IMG/VR virus record: IMGVR_UViG_3300009504_000040
Location: 1-22,744 of that record
Source: a virus
Direction: 5' to 3' (one strand)
DNA length: 22,744 nt
The translations under genes and the position numbers were made by a program. Below, piece by piece: positions 1 to 6,739 of the stretch; position 1 is the stretch's first letter; every line of letters starts with the position of its first letter. Below the pieces are notes generated by a model. The model had not been told where the DNA came from and did not search any database. It saw nothing but the letters and a program-made list of their open reading frames with translations.

Positions 1-1164
1 GCGCTGAAATACCCGCGGGCCAGCATCGTCATTGCACGCAAGACGCTGGCAAGCACCTACTCGACGGTGCTGCAAACGTATCTGCACAAGGTGATGGTCG
101 GCGGATCGGCGATAGAACCCTACGGCGGCGGCAAGCCGGAGTGGTTCGACTACCAGAACGGAGCGCGCATCTGGCTGGCCGGCCTCGACAAGCCGGGCAA
201 GGTGCTATCATCGGAACACGACATCATCTATGTCAATCAGACCGAGGAGCTGTCGCTGGCAGACTGGGAGACGTTGACGACGCGTACCACAGGGAGAGCC
301 GGTAACATGCCGTACTCACAAACCATCGGCGACGCCAACCCATCGTATCCCTCGCATTGGATGTATCACCGCGAATCACTGCGACTATTCCACTCGAAAC
401 ACGAAGAGAATCCGATGCTGTTCGACCCGAGGACAGGCGCAATCACCGAGCAAGGCAAGCGCACAATGTCGGTGCTGGACGCGCTTACAGGCGTGCGCAA
501 GCAGCGACTGCGATACGGCGTGCCGGCACAAGCCGAAGGCGCGATCTATGACGAGTGGGATGAAAGCGTGCATCGCATCTACGCGGAGCAGGTGCCGGTG
601 ATCAAGCGTTACGTCGCATCCCAGGACTGGGGATACACGAACCCTGGCGCGTTGGGACTATGGGGCCTCGACAACGACGGCAGCATGTATCTGCTGGAGC
701 AGGTCTACCAGACGCGTCGAACGACTGACTGGTGGATTGAGCAGGCGCTTGACATGCAGTCCAGGCACGGGTATCTGGAGATAATCGCGTGTGACCCGAG
801 CGAACCGGCATTCATCGACGAATACCGCAGCGCTGGATTGAACGCACAACCGGCCAACAATGCCGTGGCACCCGGTATCGATGCCGTCAAGAAGCGACTG
901 GCAGAGAAGCGGCTGTTTATCGTACGCGACAGCTTGCGACACACCGATCCGGCACTGGCCGATGAGCGCAAACCGCAGCGCGTCGAAGATGAGATACCGA
1001 TGTACGTGTGGGCCGACAAGGTCGGCAAAGAGCAGCCGGTCAAGGAGAACGATCACGGCGTGGATATGGTCCGGTATGCGGTGGCAACGCTCGACATGCC
1101 GGCGGTGCAGCCCGCAGCCTACGTCGTCAACCTGGCCGACCGCGTCGAGATTTCGCCGTATTGA
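1..1164 (+). CDS. terL: Terminase large subunit, C-terminal part (5' end outside window)
   Basis: This is the DNA-packaging motor: an ATPase that threads DNA through the portal and a nuclease that cuts the concatemer. The frame is open from base 1, so the Walker A end lies upstream. A Walker B-like strand (HDIIYVNQTEEL) starts near 217. The RNase H-like nuclease domain follows, with acidic positions in DWGYTNP (near 625), ACDPSEPAF (near 787) and DHGVDMVRYA (near 1051), the usual three-acid layout. The stop is TGA at 1162-1164. It comes just before a small gene and the portal, the standard order. The family call is firm from motif order and context; whether packaging is headful or cos-type cannot be told. 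Confidence 0.93.
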   Translation, partial: ALKYPRASIVIARKTLASTYSTVLQTYLHKVMVGGSAIEPYGGGKPEWFDYQNGARIWLAGLDKPGKVLSSEHDIIYVNQTEELSLADWETLTTRTTGRAGNMPYSQTIGDANPSYPSHWMYHRESLRLFHSKHEENPMLFDPRTGAITEQGKRTMSVLDALTGVRKQRLRYGVPAQAEGAIYDEWDESVHRIYAEQVPVIKRYVASQDWGYTNPGALGLWGLDNDGSMYLLEQVYQTRRTTDWWIEQALDMQSRHGYLEIIACDPSEPAFIDEYRSAGLNAQPANNAVAPGIDAVKKRLAEKRLFIVRDSLRHTDPALADERKPQRVEDEIPMYVWADKVGKEQPVKENDHGVDMVRYAVATLDMPAVQPAAYVVNLADRVEISPY

Positions 1165-1178
1165 TGTGAGGTTCTAGG

Positions 1179-1334
1179 ATGGTACGCAAATACGCCACAG
1201 AACAGCGTTCTAAGTGTCACAGAGTAACGTTCTGGCGCGTTGAGGGGCATAGTACGCAGATACCACAAAAACGCATGGCGGCGCTCCTAGACGGCAATAT
1301 GCAGACTATTGCATACATTGAGGGTAACGCATGA
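1179..1334 (+). CDS. Small 51-residue protein between terminase and portal
   Basis: A short reading frame starts at ATG 1179 with GAGG at 1168-1171, seven bases upstream, and ends in TGA at 1332-1334, which overlaps the portal ATG (1331) as ATGA. That stop-start coupling and the ribosome site argue for a real gene filling an otherwise unexplained 166-base gap. The product begins MVRKYATEQRSK, is basic in its first half and ends DGNMQTIAYIEGNA. I do not recognise a family. It could be a small head or packaging accessory protein, or simply a leader that couples portal translation. The region also contains short inverted repeats around AGAAC/GTTCT (1198-1234). Confidence 0.6.
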   Translation: MVRKYATEQRSKCHRVTFWRVEGHSTQIPQKRMAALLDGNMQTIAYIEGNA

Positions 1335-2905
1335 ACGGTATATCTGCCACACACGATGTGGAGCTATTGAGAAACGAATACCTCGTTGAGCGGCTGATCG
1401 AGCTGGAGCTTGCGTTGGATAGCGAGGGCTGGATCAGTATGAGCGGGCTGGACGACAACAACGAGTTCACCCGTGCCGCGCTGCGCGAAATCCATAAGCA
1501 GGCTCGGCTCTACTACATCAAGAATCCGCTGGTGCGGCGTGGGGTGCAAATCCAGCGCCTCATGGTTTTCGGCCGCGGCATGAACGTCCGGGCCGCAGAT
1601 GAGGACGTCAACGCGGTAGTCCAGTCATTCATGGACGACGCGAAGAACCAAGCGGAGATGACGTCCTACCAGTCGATGGGCCAGAAAGAGACAGCACTTC
1701 GGATCGCCGGCAACCTGTTCTTTGTGTTCTTCGTTGACCCTAGCAGCAAGGGCCGCGTCTGGGTGCGCACAATTCCATTCGACCAGGTGGAGGAGATTGT
1801 CACCGACCCGGAGGACGCGAAGTCGCCGTGGTTCTACTTGCGGATGTACAGCCAGAGACTGCCGGAGGGTGGCACGCGTGACCAGAAGGTGGCATATCCC
1901 GACTGGCGCTACAAGCCGGCGCCGTCTGACAGAGTAGACAAGGTACGCGACTACGTCGTAGATTGGGGCCACCCGGTCTACCACGTGAAAACCGGCGGCC
2001 TTGATGACATGCGCTTCGGCGTGCCGGAGACGTACCCTGCTCATGACTGGGCGAAGGCGTATACGAAGTTCCTCGAAGACTGGGCGACATTGACGCGCGC
2101 CTACAGCCGCTTTGCGCACAAACTGACGGTGCCGGACAACAAGCAGATCGTCGGCGCACGGCAGCGGCTCGGGACAACCCTCGGCGACGGTAGTGCAGAG
2201 ACGAACCCTCCGCCGGTCACGGGGTCGGTGTTCATCCAAGGCGCGGGCACCGACTTGTCGGCAATCCGTATCGGCGGGGCCAACGTCAACGCGGAGGACG
2301 GCCGTCGGCTGCTGTTGATGGTCGCGGCTGCGATGGGTCTGCCAGACACGTATTTCGGCGATACAGCCATCGGGACGCTGGCGACGGCGAAGTCGCTCGA
2401 CCACCCGACAGAATTGCAGATGCGCGACCGACAATCACTGTGGGCCGACGTGTACCAGGGCATCCTCGGCTACGTTGTTGAGCAAGCGGTGAGATACGGC
2501 GCGCTGGCCGGCTCCGTCGAGGAAGAAGACGACGGCACGCCGATCATCACGCTGGAGATCGACCCGGAGACGAATGAACCGCGCGACGCGACGGTGTTCG
2601 TCGAGTTTCCGCCGGTCATGGAAGACGACCGCGGCTCGGTGATCGATGCGATTGTCAAGGCCGGCACGCTTGGCGGGAATCCTCTTGCCGGCACCATCGA
2701 CCAGCAGCACATGTCGCGGTTGCTGATGACGGCGTTGGGCGTTGACGACGTAGACGCAATCATGGACGAGTTGTACCCGGAAGGCGAAGAAGACGACGAG
2801 CCGCCGGCGGGAGCACAGGAGCTACCGAAGCTCGGCGAGTTTGCGGCGGCGTTGCAGGACTTGCGAATGCATCTGGCTGAATTACAAGATTCGGCGAAGG
2901 AGTAG
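1331..2905 (+). CDS. Portal protein
   Basis: This 524-residue protein is the dodecameric portal at the capsid vertex, the docking point for terminase and later the neck. The N-terminal segment around NPLVRRGVQIQRLMVFGRG is typical of the portal wing region. The stretch around residue 336 (GLPDTYFGDTAIGTLATAKS) followed by LQMRDRQSLWADVYQ matches the stem and clip region of portals of the kind seen in GC-rich Gram-positive phages. The C-terminus is acidic (EGEEDDEPP) and ends in a short helix. The start at 1331 has GAGGG at 1320-1324. Length and position after the terminase fit the family. Confidence 0.92.
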   Translation: MNGISATHDVELLRNEYLVERLIELELALDSEGWISMSGLDDNNEFTRAALREIHKQARLYYIKNPLVRRGVQIQRLMVFGRGMNVRAADEDVNAVVQSFMDDAKNQAEMTSYQSMGQKETALRIAGNLFFVFFVDPSSKGRVWVRTIPFDQVEEIVTDPEDAKSPWFYLRMYSQRLPEGGTRDQKVAYPDWRYKPAPSDRVDKVRDYVVDWGHPVYHVKTGGLDDMRFGVPETYPAHDWAKAYTKFLEDWATLTRAYSRFAHKLTVPDNKQIVGARQRLGTTLGDGSAETNPPPVTGSVFIQGAGTDLSAIRIGGANVNAEDGRRLLLMVAAAMGLPDTYFGDTAIGTLATAKSLDHPTELQMRDRQSLWADVYQGILGYVVEQAVRYGALAGSVEEEDDGTPIITLEIDPETNEPRDATVFVEFPPVMEDDRGSVIDAIVKAGTLGGNPLAGTIDQQHMSRLLMTALGVDDVDAIMDELYPEGEEDDEPPAGAQELPKLGEFAAALQDLRMHLAELQDSAKE

Positions 2906-2910
2906 AAAGC

Positions 2911-3405
2911 ATGGCGGAAAAGCACATCATATCTGGAAGCGTAATTAACGACGATACACCACTGGCGACCGAAGATCAGCGATTGCCGGCGAACCTCGGG
3001 CCGAGTGGAGGACTGGTCGTAGAAAGCATTCTGCCAGGCGGCCTGGTGATCGTTGCCAAAACCGAGCCGATGACAGATTGCATAGCCACGATCCCGAACG
3101 GCGAGACTATGTCGAGTGCCATCGACCTGCGCAATGTCGGCGTACCGGTTGCGTTGGTGATGCCGGCGGCGTGGACGGCTGCGGTGATAACAGCGCAGGT
3201 TGCCATCACTGGCGCGTCTTTCATCAATTTGCGAGACAGGTTCGGCACAGAATGGAGCGCAACAGTGGCGGCTGATCGTGGCGTAATTCTCGACCCTATC
3301 GATTTTCTCGCTTGGCGATACATCCGCCTGCGGAGTGGTACGGCAGCGGCGCCGGTTGCGCAAGGTGGAGAACGATCGCTACGTGTCGTAGCGAGGCCAT
3401 TCTAA
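2911..3405 (+). CDS. Putative virion-associated beta-rich protein, unknown function
   Basis: A 164-residue protein with AAGGAG at 2897-2902 before its ATG. It is rich in beta-prone residues. Segments such as VGVPVALVMPAAWTAAVI, a central NLRDRFGTEWSATV and the C-terminal WRYIRLRSGTAAAPVAQG resemble a beta-sandwich domain that recurs in hypothetical phage structural proteins. It has no signal peptide or membrane helix. It sits between the portal and the PKD-repeat gene, one base from the latter, so it may belong with the accessory, possibly surface-exposed, head proteins. The specific function is not recognisable; a minor head or fibre-base role is inference. Confidence 0.6.
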   Translation: MAEKHIISGSVINDDTPLATEDQRLPANLGPSGGLVVESILPGGLVIVAKTEPMTDCIATIPNGETMSSAIDLRNVGVPVALVMPAAWTAAVITAQVAITGASFINLRDRFGTEWSATVAADRGVILDPIDFLAWRYIRLRSGTAAAPVAQGGERSLRVVARPF

Positions 3406-3406
3406 C

Positions 3407-4444
3407 ATGAGCATCTTGTTACTGCGAAGACGGCCCGAGCTAACGTTGACGGCGACAACCACAGCATCGCCGCAGACGGTGAGCATCGCTCGCATGACGA
3501 TGGCTGATGGGCCGTTCATCATCAACTGGGGCGACGGCACGACTGAGGTACTTGACGGCTCGCTGACGACTGCACGCACACACGCCTACGCCACAGCCGG
3601 CACGTACCGGATACGGGTGCGGCGGCCGGAGAGGATAGCGCAGATACACTTACTATCGTCGGCGTTGGGCGGATTTAATACGGCACAACTTCGCAACTCG
3701 CCGATTGTAGGATTTTATTTGGCATCGATTACTGGCAGTACATTTAATTCCGCCGATATGCGGGGTTGGCCGGTGACAACTGATTGGCAGATACGCAATA
3801 TGCCGGCGGGCGGTATTTACAGAATTGACACCAGCGATATGGCACACTTTCGGCCAACTCGGTTTTGGTTCTACGCTATAGCAGGTGGAGATTTTGTACT
3901 TAATTCCGCTCAAATCACAGCCTGGAGGCCGAATGATGTCAGAATTGCTGGAGCATTACCCGCTGGGACATATACGATCAATTCGGTGCATCTGCAAGAT
4001 TGGCCCATAACGACGGCGTTTTACCTTAATTCAGTGCCTGCGGGCACGTATGTGTTCGATTTCGGAGATGTGACAACCTGGGCCGTATCATTCTTCTACC
4101 TGCACACCATGCCGGCGGGGACGTACACGATTAATCCGGCCACGTTTGCGGCATGGACGGGTATCCGTGACCTGCGTGTTTACACGCTCGACCCGATCAT
4201 CCCAACTGCAACCGTTGACGCTATTATCGACGCAATCCATGCCGCACGCAACGGCTACACGGTTGCGACCAACATCCGGTTGGATATCGGTGGTACGAAT
4301 GGAGGACCTACCGGAGTCGTCCAAAATGTCTGTCCGCCAACGACGCCAGGGGAACGCCTGTGGAACTTGCACCACGTACAATGCGCTGGTGACACACACC
4401 GAGTCTGGTCGCCAATTACCTATACAGGTGGTACGCTACCATGA
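3407..4444 (+). CDS. PKD-like and pseudo-leucine-rich-repeat protein, putative adhesin
   Basis: A 345-residue protein. Residues 12-72 look like a PKD fold: INWGDGTTEVL, then an AYATAGTYRIRV end, the classical WGDG-to-HxYxxxGxYxV pattern. Residues about 97-250 form five or six degenerate repeats of roughly 24 residues, with PAGTY and a Trp-ended segment (for example LPAGTYTINSVHLQDW, VPAGTYVFDFGDVTTW, MPAGTYTINPATFAAW), resembling BspA-type repeats. A globular end contains RLDIGGTNGGPTG. It has no secretion signal, so it is probably a virion component. A surface-binding or head-fibre role is inferred from the folds. The repeat region (about 3650-4110) is visibly more AT-rich than its neighbours, which may indicate separate acquisition. 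Confidence 0.6.
   Translation: MSILLLRRRPELTLTATTTASPQTVSIARMTMADGPFIINWGDGTTEVLDGSLTTARTHAYATAGTYRIRVRRPERIAQIHLLSSALGGFNTAQLRNSPIVGFYLASITGSTFNSADMRGWPVTTDWQIRNMPAGGIYRIDTSDMAHFRPTRFWFYAIAGGDFVLNSAQITAWRPNDVRIAGALPAGTYTINSVHLQDWPITTAFYLNSVPAGTYVFDFGDVTTWAVSFFYLHTMPAGTYTINPATFAAWTGIRDLRVYTLDPIIPTATVDAIIDAIHAARNGYTVATNIRLDIGGTNGGPTGVVQNVCPPTTPGERLWNLHHVQCAGDTHRVWSPITYTGGTLP
3695..4156 (+). repeat. Coding repeats of about 24 residues (pseudo-LRR array)
   Basis: Degenerate protein repeats within the PKD-like gene. Each unit has a hydrophobic strand, a PAGTY-like turn and a segment ending in W or F. Copies are visible at residues near 133, 185, 211 and 236, with weaker ones near 105 and 158. 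They are recognisable in protein rather than as strong DNA repeats, so they are old or under selection. Confidence 0.6.
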
Positions 4445-4884
4445 CCCATATCAAACACGCAGGCAAGCCTCAATTCTGGTATGGACGTGACGGCAAAGAG
4501 ATAGTCAGCGGCATACTCGGTCCGACGGAGGCGATGCTGCATCACTACACCGATGTGGTGGTCGATACATCGGAGATCGCTTTCTTGGCCAAACTGCCGG
4601 TGAGGGACCTGCCAGAGCTGCCGGAGAGCGGGTGGTTGGAAGTGGGCCAGGTCTACCAGCACAACGGTGTAGCGTTGATGATCCGAGAGTCGCATTGGCG
4701 CATACCGCAAGACCCTGCCGACACGCCGGCACAGTATATGATTGTGCCGTGGAAAGCAGGAGTGGATTACAAAGTGGGCGATCGTGTGAGATACAAAGAC
4801 AAGCTGTACGAATGCCAAGAGGCGCACACGAGCAAGGTGGGCCAGGAGCCGCCGGCGGAGCCGACGTTGTGGAAAGAGGTGTAA
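4441..4884 (+). CDS. Small protein with chitin-binding-like (CBM5/12-type) C-terminus
   Basis: A 147-residue protein whose ATG overlaps the previous stop (ATGA at 4441-4444). The last 45 residues (YKVGDRVRYKDKLYECQEAH, then TSKVG and a PTLWKEV end) match the short carbohydrate-binding pattern of CBM5/12 and ChtBD3 modules: aromatic, GD.V.Y, Y.C..AHTS, P, LW. A second, more diverged copy may lie at residues 65-98 (WLEVGQVYQHNG, then SHWRIPQDP). Such modules are common at the ends of phage fibres. Translational coupling to the PKD-repeat gene suggests the two act together as a head- or neck-associated binding complex; this is inference. Confidence 0.6.
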   Translation: MTHIKHAGKPQFWYGRDGKEIVSGILGPTEAMLHHYTDVVVDTSEIAFLAKLPVRDLPELPESGWLEVGQVYQHNGVALMIRESHWRIPQDPADTPAQYMIVPWKAGVDYKVGDRVRYKDKLYECQEAHTSKVGQEPPAEPTLWKEV

Positions 4885-4892
4885 GGCAGGCG

Positions 4893-6725
4893 ATGACACC
4901 GACTGAGACCATGCAGCTCATCGAAAAAGTGGAACGCGTCATCGAAGCCGCTACGCGTGCGTCGAAAGAGGCACGCATAGCACCGCTGGAAGCGGCGGCG
5001 GAGAAGCGCATCGCGTCGCTGTTTCGGCTGCAAGGTAAGGCGTTCAAACGCGAGGTAGACGCGGCGCGGCCGGCAGATGGTAGCGAACCGATCACCGAGG
5101 CGAAGGTCGACGAGCTGGAGCGACGGCTGGAGAAGGTGTTCATCGCGACGCTAAAGGAACAGTGGGACACATTCCAAGGTATCATCGAAGACGGGTTCGC
5201 GGCCGGCATCATGGACGCCGTCGAGCAGATGGGGCACAATCCTGATCTGCTGTGGCCACTGCTGGCGTTCGACGGACGGATGCAAGAATCGAATATTGAC
5301 CGCTTTCTAATGTTCCGGCTGGCGTTCAACTTGCGGTCACCTGGAGCGCGTGACTACATCGAGCACAGAAGCGCCGACTTGATAACTAAAGTCACTCAGA
5401 CGACCAAGGACCGCATAAGGCGACTGCTGATGGAGGGGTTTGACGAGAAGCGGAGCTACGATCAGACGGCCAAGGCGATCATACGTCTATTCCCGGAGAT
5501 GGCGATCGGCAAGCCGCAGTTGCACATCGACAGCCGAGCGCATCTGATAGCGGTGACGGAATGCTTCCCGGGCGATGTTCTAGTCGCTCCGTTTTCTCGC
5601 CCGATATCGCCGTTGCCTTTCCCTGGCTCGGGCGCGGCTAGCCTCAGTACTGGGTTTAGCTCCGGGTCTGAGTCTCCTATCAGATGGGCTGCGCGGCGTT
5701 GGTATGAGGGAGACTTGATCGAGATCGCAATGGCCAGCGGCAACAAGCTCACCGGAACCCCGAATCACCCTATACTCACCGATAGGGGATGGGTTGCTAT
5801 TGGCGCTTTGGCTAAAGGCGATTATGTCATCTGCTGCCGATTGGGAAAGCGGATGGCTATCAGTGACCCATGCGTAAAGGACATTCCAGCCGCATTCAGT
5901 GAGGTATTTGATGCGATTGAGAGCCGCCCGGGAGGAGCGGGCGCGAAGCGGGTTGCAACGCGTGACATGGATTTCCACGGCGACGGCAGGGATGGCTATG
6001 TCGATATTGTAGGGGCCAGCGGAGACTTGTTGCCTTACATTCAATCCCCGATCGCGAAGCCAGCCAGCCATGAGGTTTTCGCCATCGCCAACTTGTGTCA
6101 GTCTCCGTTCACGCGAAGCGCTCCTGTTGGCCAAGGCACGCGCAGATTTGGGGACACCCTTGCCCATGCGGGCAATCTCGCTCATCCGCCCCTTCGTGGC
6201 CGCGTGGGCATTGGCAAGATGGATATTTCGCTCAGCAGGCGAGCGCTTGGACCAAAAAAGCCGGAGGGCTTCCGAAGTATTGCGGATACGAACTCCGGCG
6301 CGTTTGAGGATTGTAGCGATACAGTCGTTGGAAACGCCATATCTGCGAGCAATTGCGCTCAGAGAATCTCCGGACAAATAACGTGTGATCGCATCGTTAG
6401 AGTCGACAGGAAACTTGGATGGGGGGGACATGTCTATAACCTCCATACTCGTTTCGGATATTATACAGCAAATGGCGTTATTGTGCAAAACTGTGGTAAC
6501 GCATACAGCGAAGGCGCGTACCAGGCCGGCGACAAGCTGAATCAGTCGGGGATCACGATGGAGAAGTCGTGGCTGACGTCAAGAGACGATAGGGTGAGCG
6601 ACGGTTGCGCTGAAAACGAAGATGCTGGGTGGATAGGGTTTTACGACGCGTTTCCGTCGGGACATCAACATCCGCTCAGGCATCCAGGCTGCCGATGTAG
6701 TCTCATGCAGCAGCCGGTACTGTAG
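4893..6725 (+). CDS. MuF-type (SPP1 gp7-like) minor head protein precursor containing an intein
   Basis: The 610-residue precursor would give a 300-residue minor head protein after removal of a 310-residue intein. The N-extein is helical and acidic or basic and runs to AHLIAVTE (residue 223). The C-extein (534-610) has the family end: SWLTSRDDRVSDGC, then HPLRHPGCRCSL. Together these are the MuF core (R.IA.TE, W.t..DdRV...C, HP.CRC), a protein bound inside the head near the portal. The intein interrupts the conserved TE motif. I chose ATG 4893, directly after the previous gene; the frame is open further upstream (to about 4632) but that region codes the previous gene in another frame. The sense frame stays open throughout, so the intein is not broken. 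Confidence 0.88.
   Translation: MTPTETMQLIEKVERVIEAATRASKEARIAPLEAAAEKRIASLFRLQGKAFKREVDAARPADGSEPITEAKVDELERRLEKVFIATLKEQWDTFQGIIEDGFAAGIMDAVEQMGHNPDLLWPLLAFDGRMQESNIDRFLMFRLAFNLRSPGARDYIEHRSADLITKVTQTTKDRIRRLLMEGFDEKRSYDQTAKAIIRLFPEMAIGKPQLHIDSRAHLIAVTECFPGDVLVAPFSRPISPLPFPGSGAASLSTGFSSGSESPIRWAARRWYEGDLIEIAMASGNKLTGTPNHPILTDRGWVAIGALAKGDYVICCRLGKRMAISDPCVKDIPAAFSEVFDAIESRPGGAGAKRVATRDMDFHGDGRDGYVDIVGASGDLLPYIQSPIAKPASHEVFAIANLCQSPFTRSAPVGQGTRRFGDTLAHAGNLAHPPLRGRVGIGKMDISLSRRALGPKKPEGFRSIADTNSGAFEDCSDTVVGNAISASNCAQRISGQITCDRIVRVDRKLGWGGHVYNLHTRFGYYTANGVIVQNCGNAYSEGAYQAGDKLNQSGITMEKSWLTSRDDRVSDGCAENEDAGWIGFYDAFPSGHQHPLRHPGCRCSLMQQPVL
5580..6431 (-). CDS. Antisense homing endonuclease (HTH plus Vsr/DUF559-like nuclease) nested in the intein
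   Basis: This 283-residue protein is encoded on the minus strand wholly inside the intein. The start is ATG 6431, preceded by GGAGG (6440-6444) with an 8-base spacer; the stop is TAG at 5580-5582, only 18 bases inside the intein's first codon. Residues 12-50 form a helix-turn-helix (ITRYLSGDSLSAIARRYGVS, then CIATILKRAGVR), like DNA-binding parts of homing enzymes. Residues about 117-206 look like a PD-(D/E)XK/Vsr-like core: LRDRGLNVRQQ, YNIDIAIPAVAVEIH with D144 and E153, RIKYLTECGWNVLYAWV. The C-terminus (264-283) is very Arg-rich. Codons align exactly with the sense codons, a register in which GC-rich genes often give spurious antisense frames. The domain content, ribosome site and promoter-like elements argue against that. 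Inferred role: cutting intein-less minor head alleles to spread the intein. A longer form from ATG 6446 is possible. Confidence 0.78.
   Translation of the reverse strand: MSPPSKFPVDSNDAITRYLSGDSLSAIARRYGVSNDCIATILKRAGVRIRNTSEALRLFWSKRSPAERNIHLANAHAATKGRMSEIARMGKGVPKSARALANRSASRERRLTQVGDGENLMAGWLRDRGLNVRQQVSAGPYNIDIAIPAVAVEIHVTRCNPLRARSSRAALNRIKYLTECGWNVLYAWVTDSHPLSQSAADDIIAFSQSANSNPSPIGEYRVIRGSGELVAAGHCDLDQVSLIPTPRSPSDRRLRPGAKPSTEASRARARERQRRYRARKRSD
6440..6488 (-). promoter_or_regulatory. Promoter-like elements and ribosome site for the antisense endonuclease
   Basis: Read on the minus strand: TTGCAC (6488-6483), a 17-base spacer, a perfect TATAAT (6465-6460), then GGAGG (6444-6440) and ATG at 6431. 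The -10 matches the sigma-70 consensus, the spacing is ideal and the -35 is weak (3 of 6). All of it lies within codons for the intein's C-terminal splicing segment YYTANGVIVQN, so regulatory and protein constraints overlap. Function is inferred from sequence only. Confidence 0.55.
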
Positions 6726-6739
6726 CATAGGAGGTGAAA

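Larger units (their letters stand above)
5562..6491 (+). other. Intein (310 residues) in the minor head protein
   Basis: The intein starts at Cys1 (TGC 5562, CFPGDVLV, block A). It has block B TPNH in the segment GNKLTGTPNHPILTDRGW, and ends VYNLHTRFGYYTANGVIVQN at 6489-6491, followed by extein Cys (TGT 6492). Block B Thr and His, terminal Asn and the +1 Cys are present. The penultimate residue is Gln instead of the usual His. Between block B and the C-terminal blocks there is no LAGLIDADG or HNH motif on the sense strand. A segment DMDFHGDGRDGYVDIV sits in the middle. An extra stretch of about 30 residues, rich in Ser, Gly and Pro, follows block A. The opposite strand encodes a nuclease across nearly the whole element. 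Confidence 0.9.

Noticed and set aside
1198-1234. Operator-like inverted repeats (AGAAC/GTTCT)
   Set aside because: Arms of only 5-6 bases inside a probable small gene; too weak to call a regulatory site.
2470-3363. Antisense open frame of 297 codons opposite portal end and the next gene
   Set aside because: It crosses a gene boundary, is Ser/Arg-rich without any recognisable domain and shows no ribosome site; it is the usual GC-rich shadow.
4632-4892. Upstream extension of the minor head gene in the same frame
   Set aside because: This stretch already encodes the chitin-binding-like protein in another frame; ATG 4893 follows the stop closely and starts a normal MuF N-terminus.
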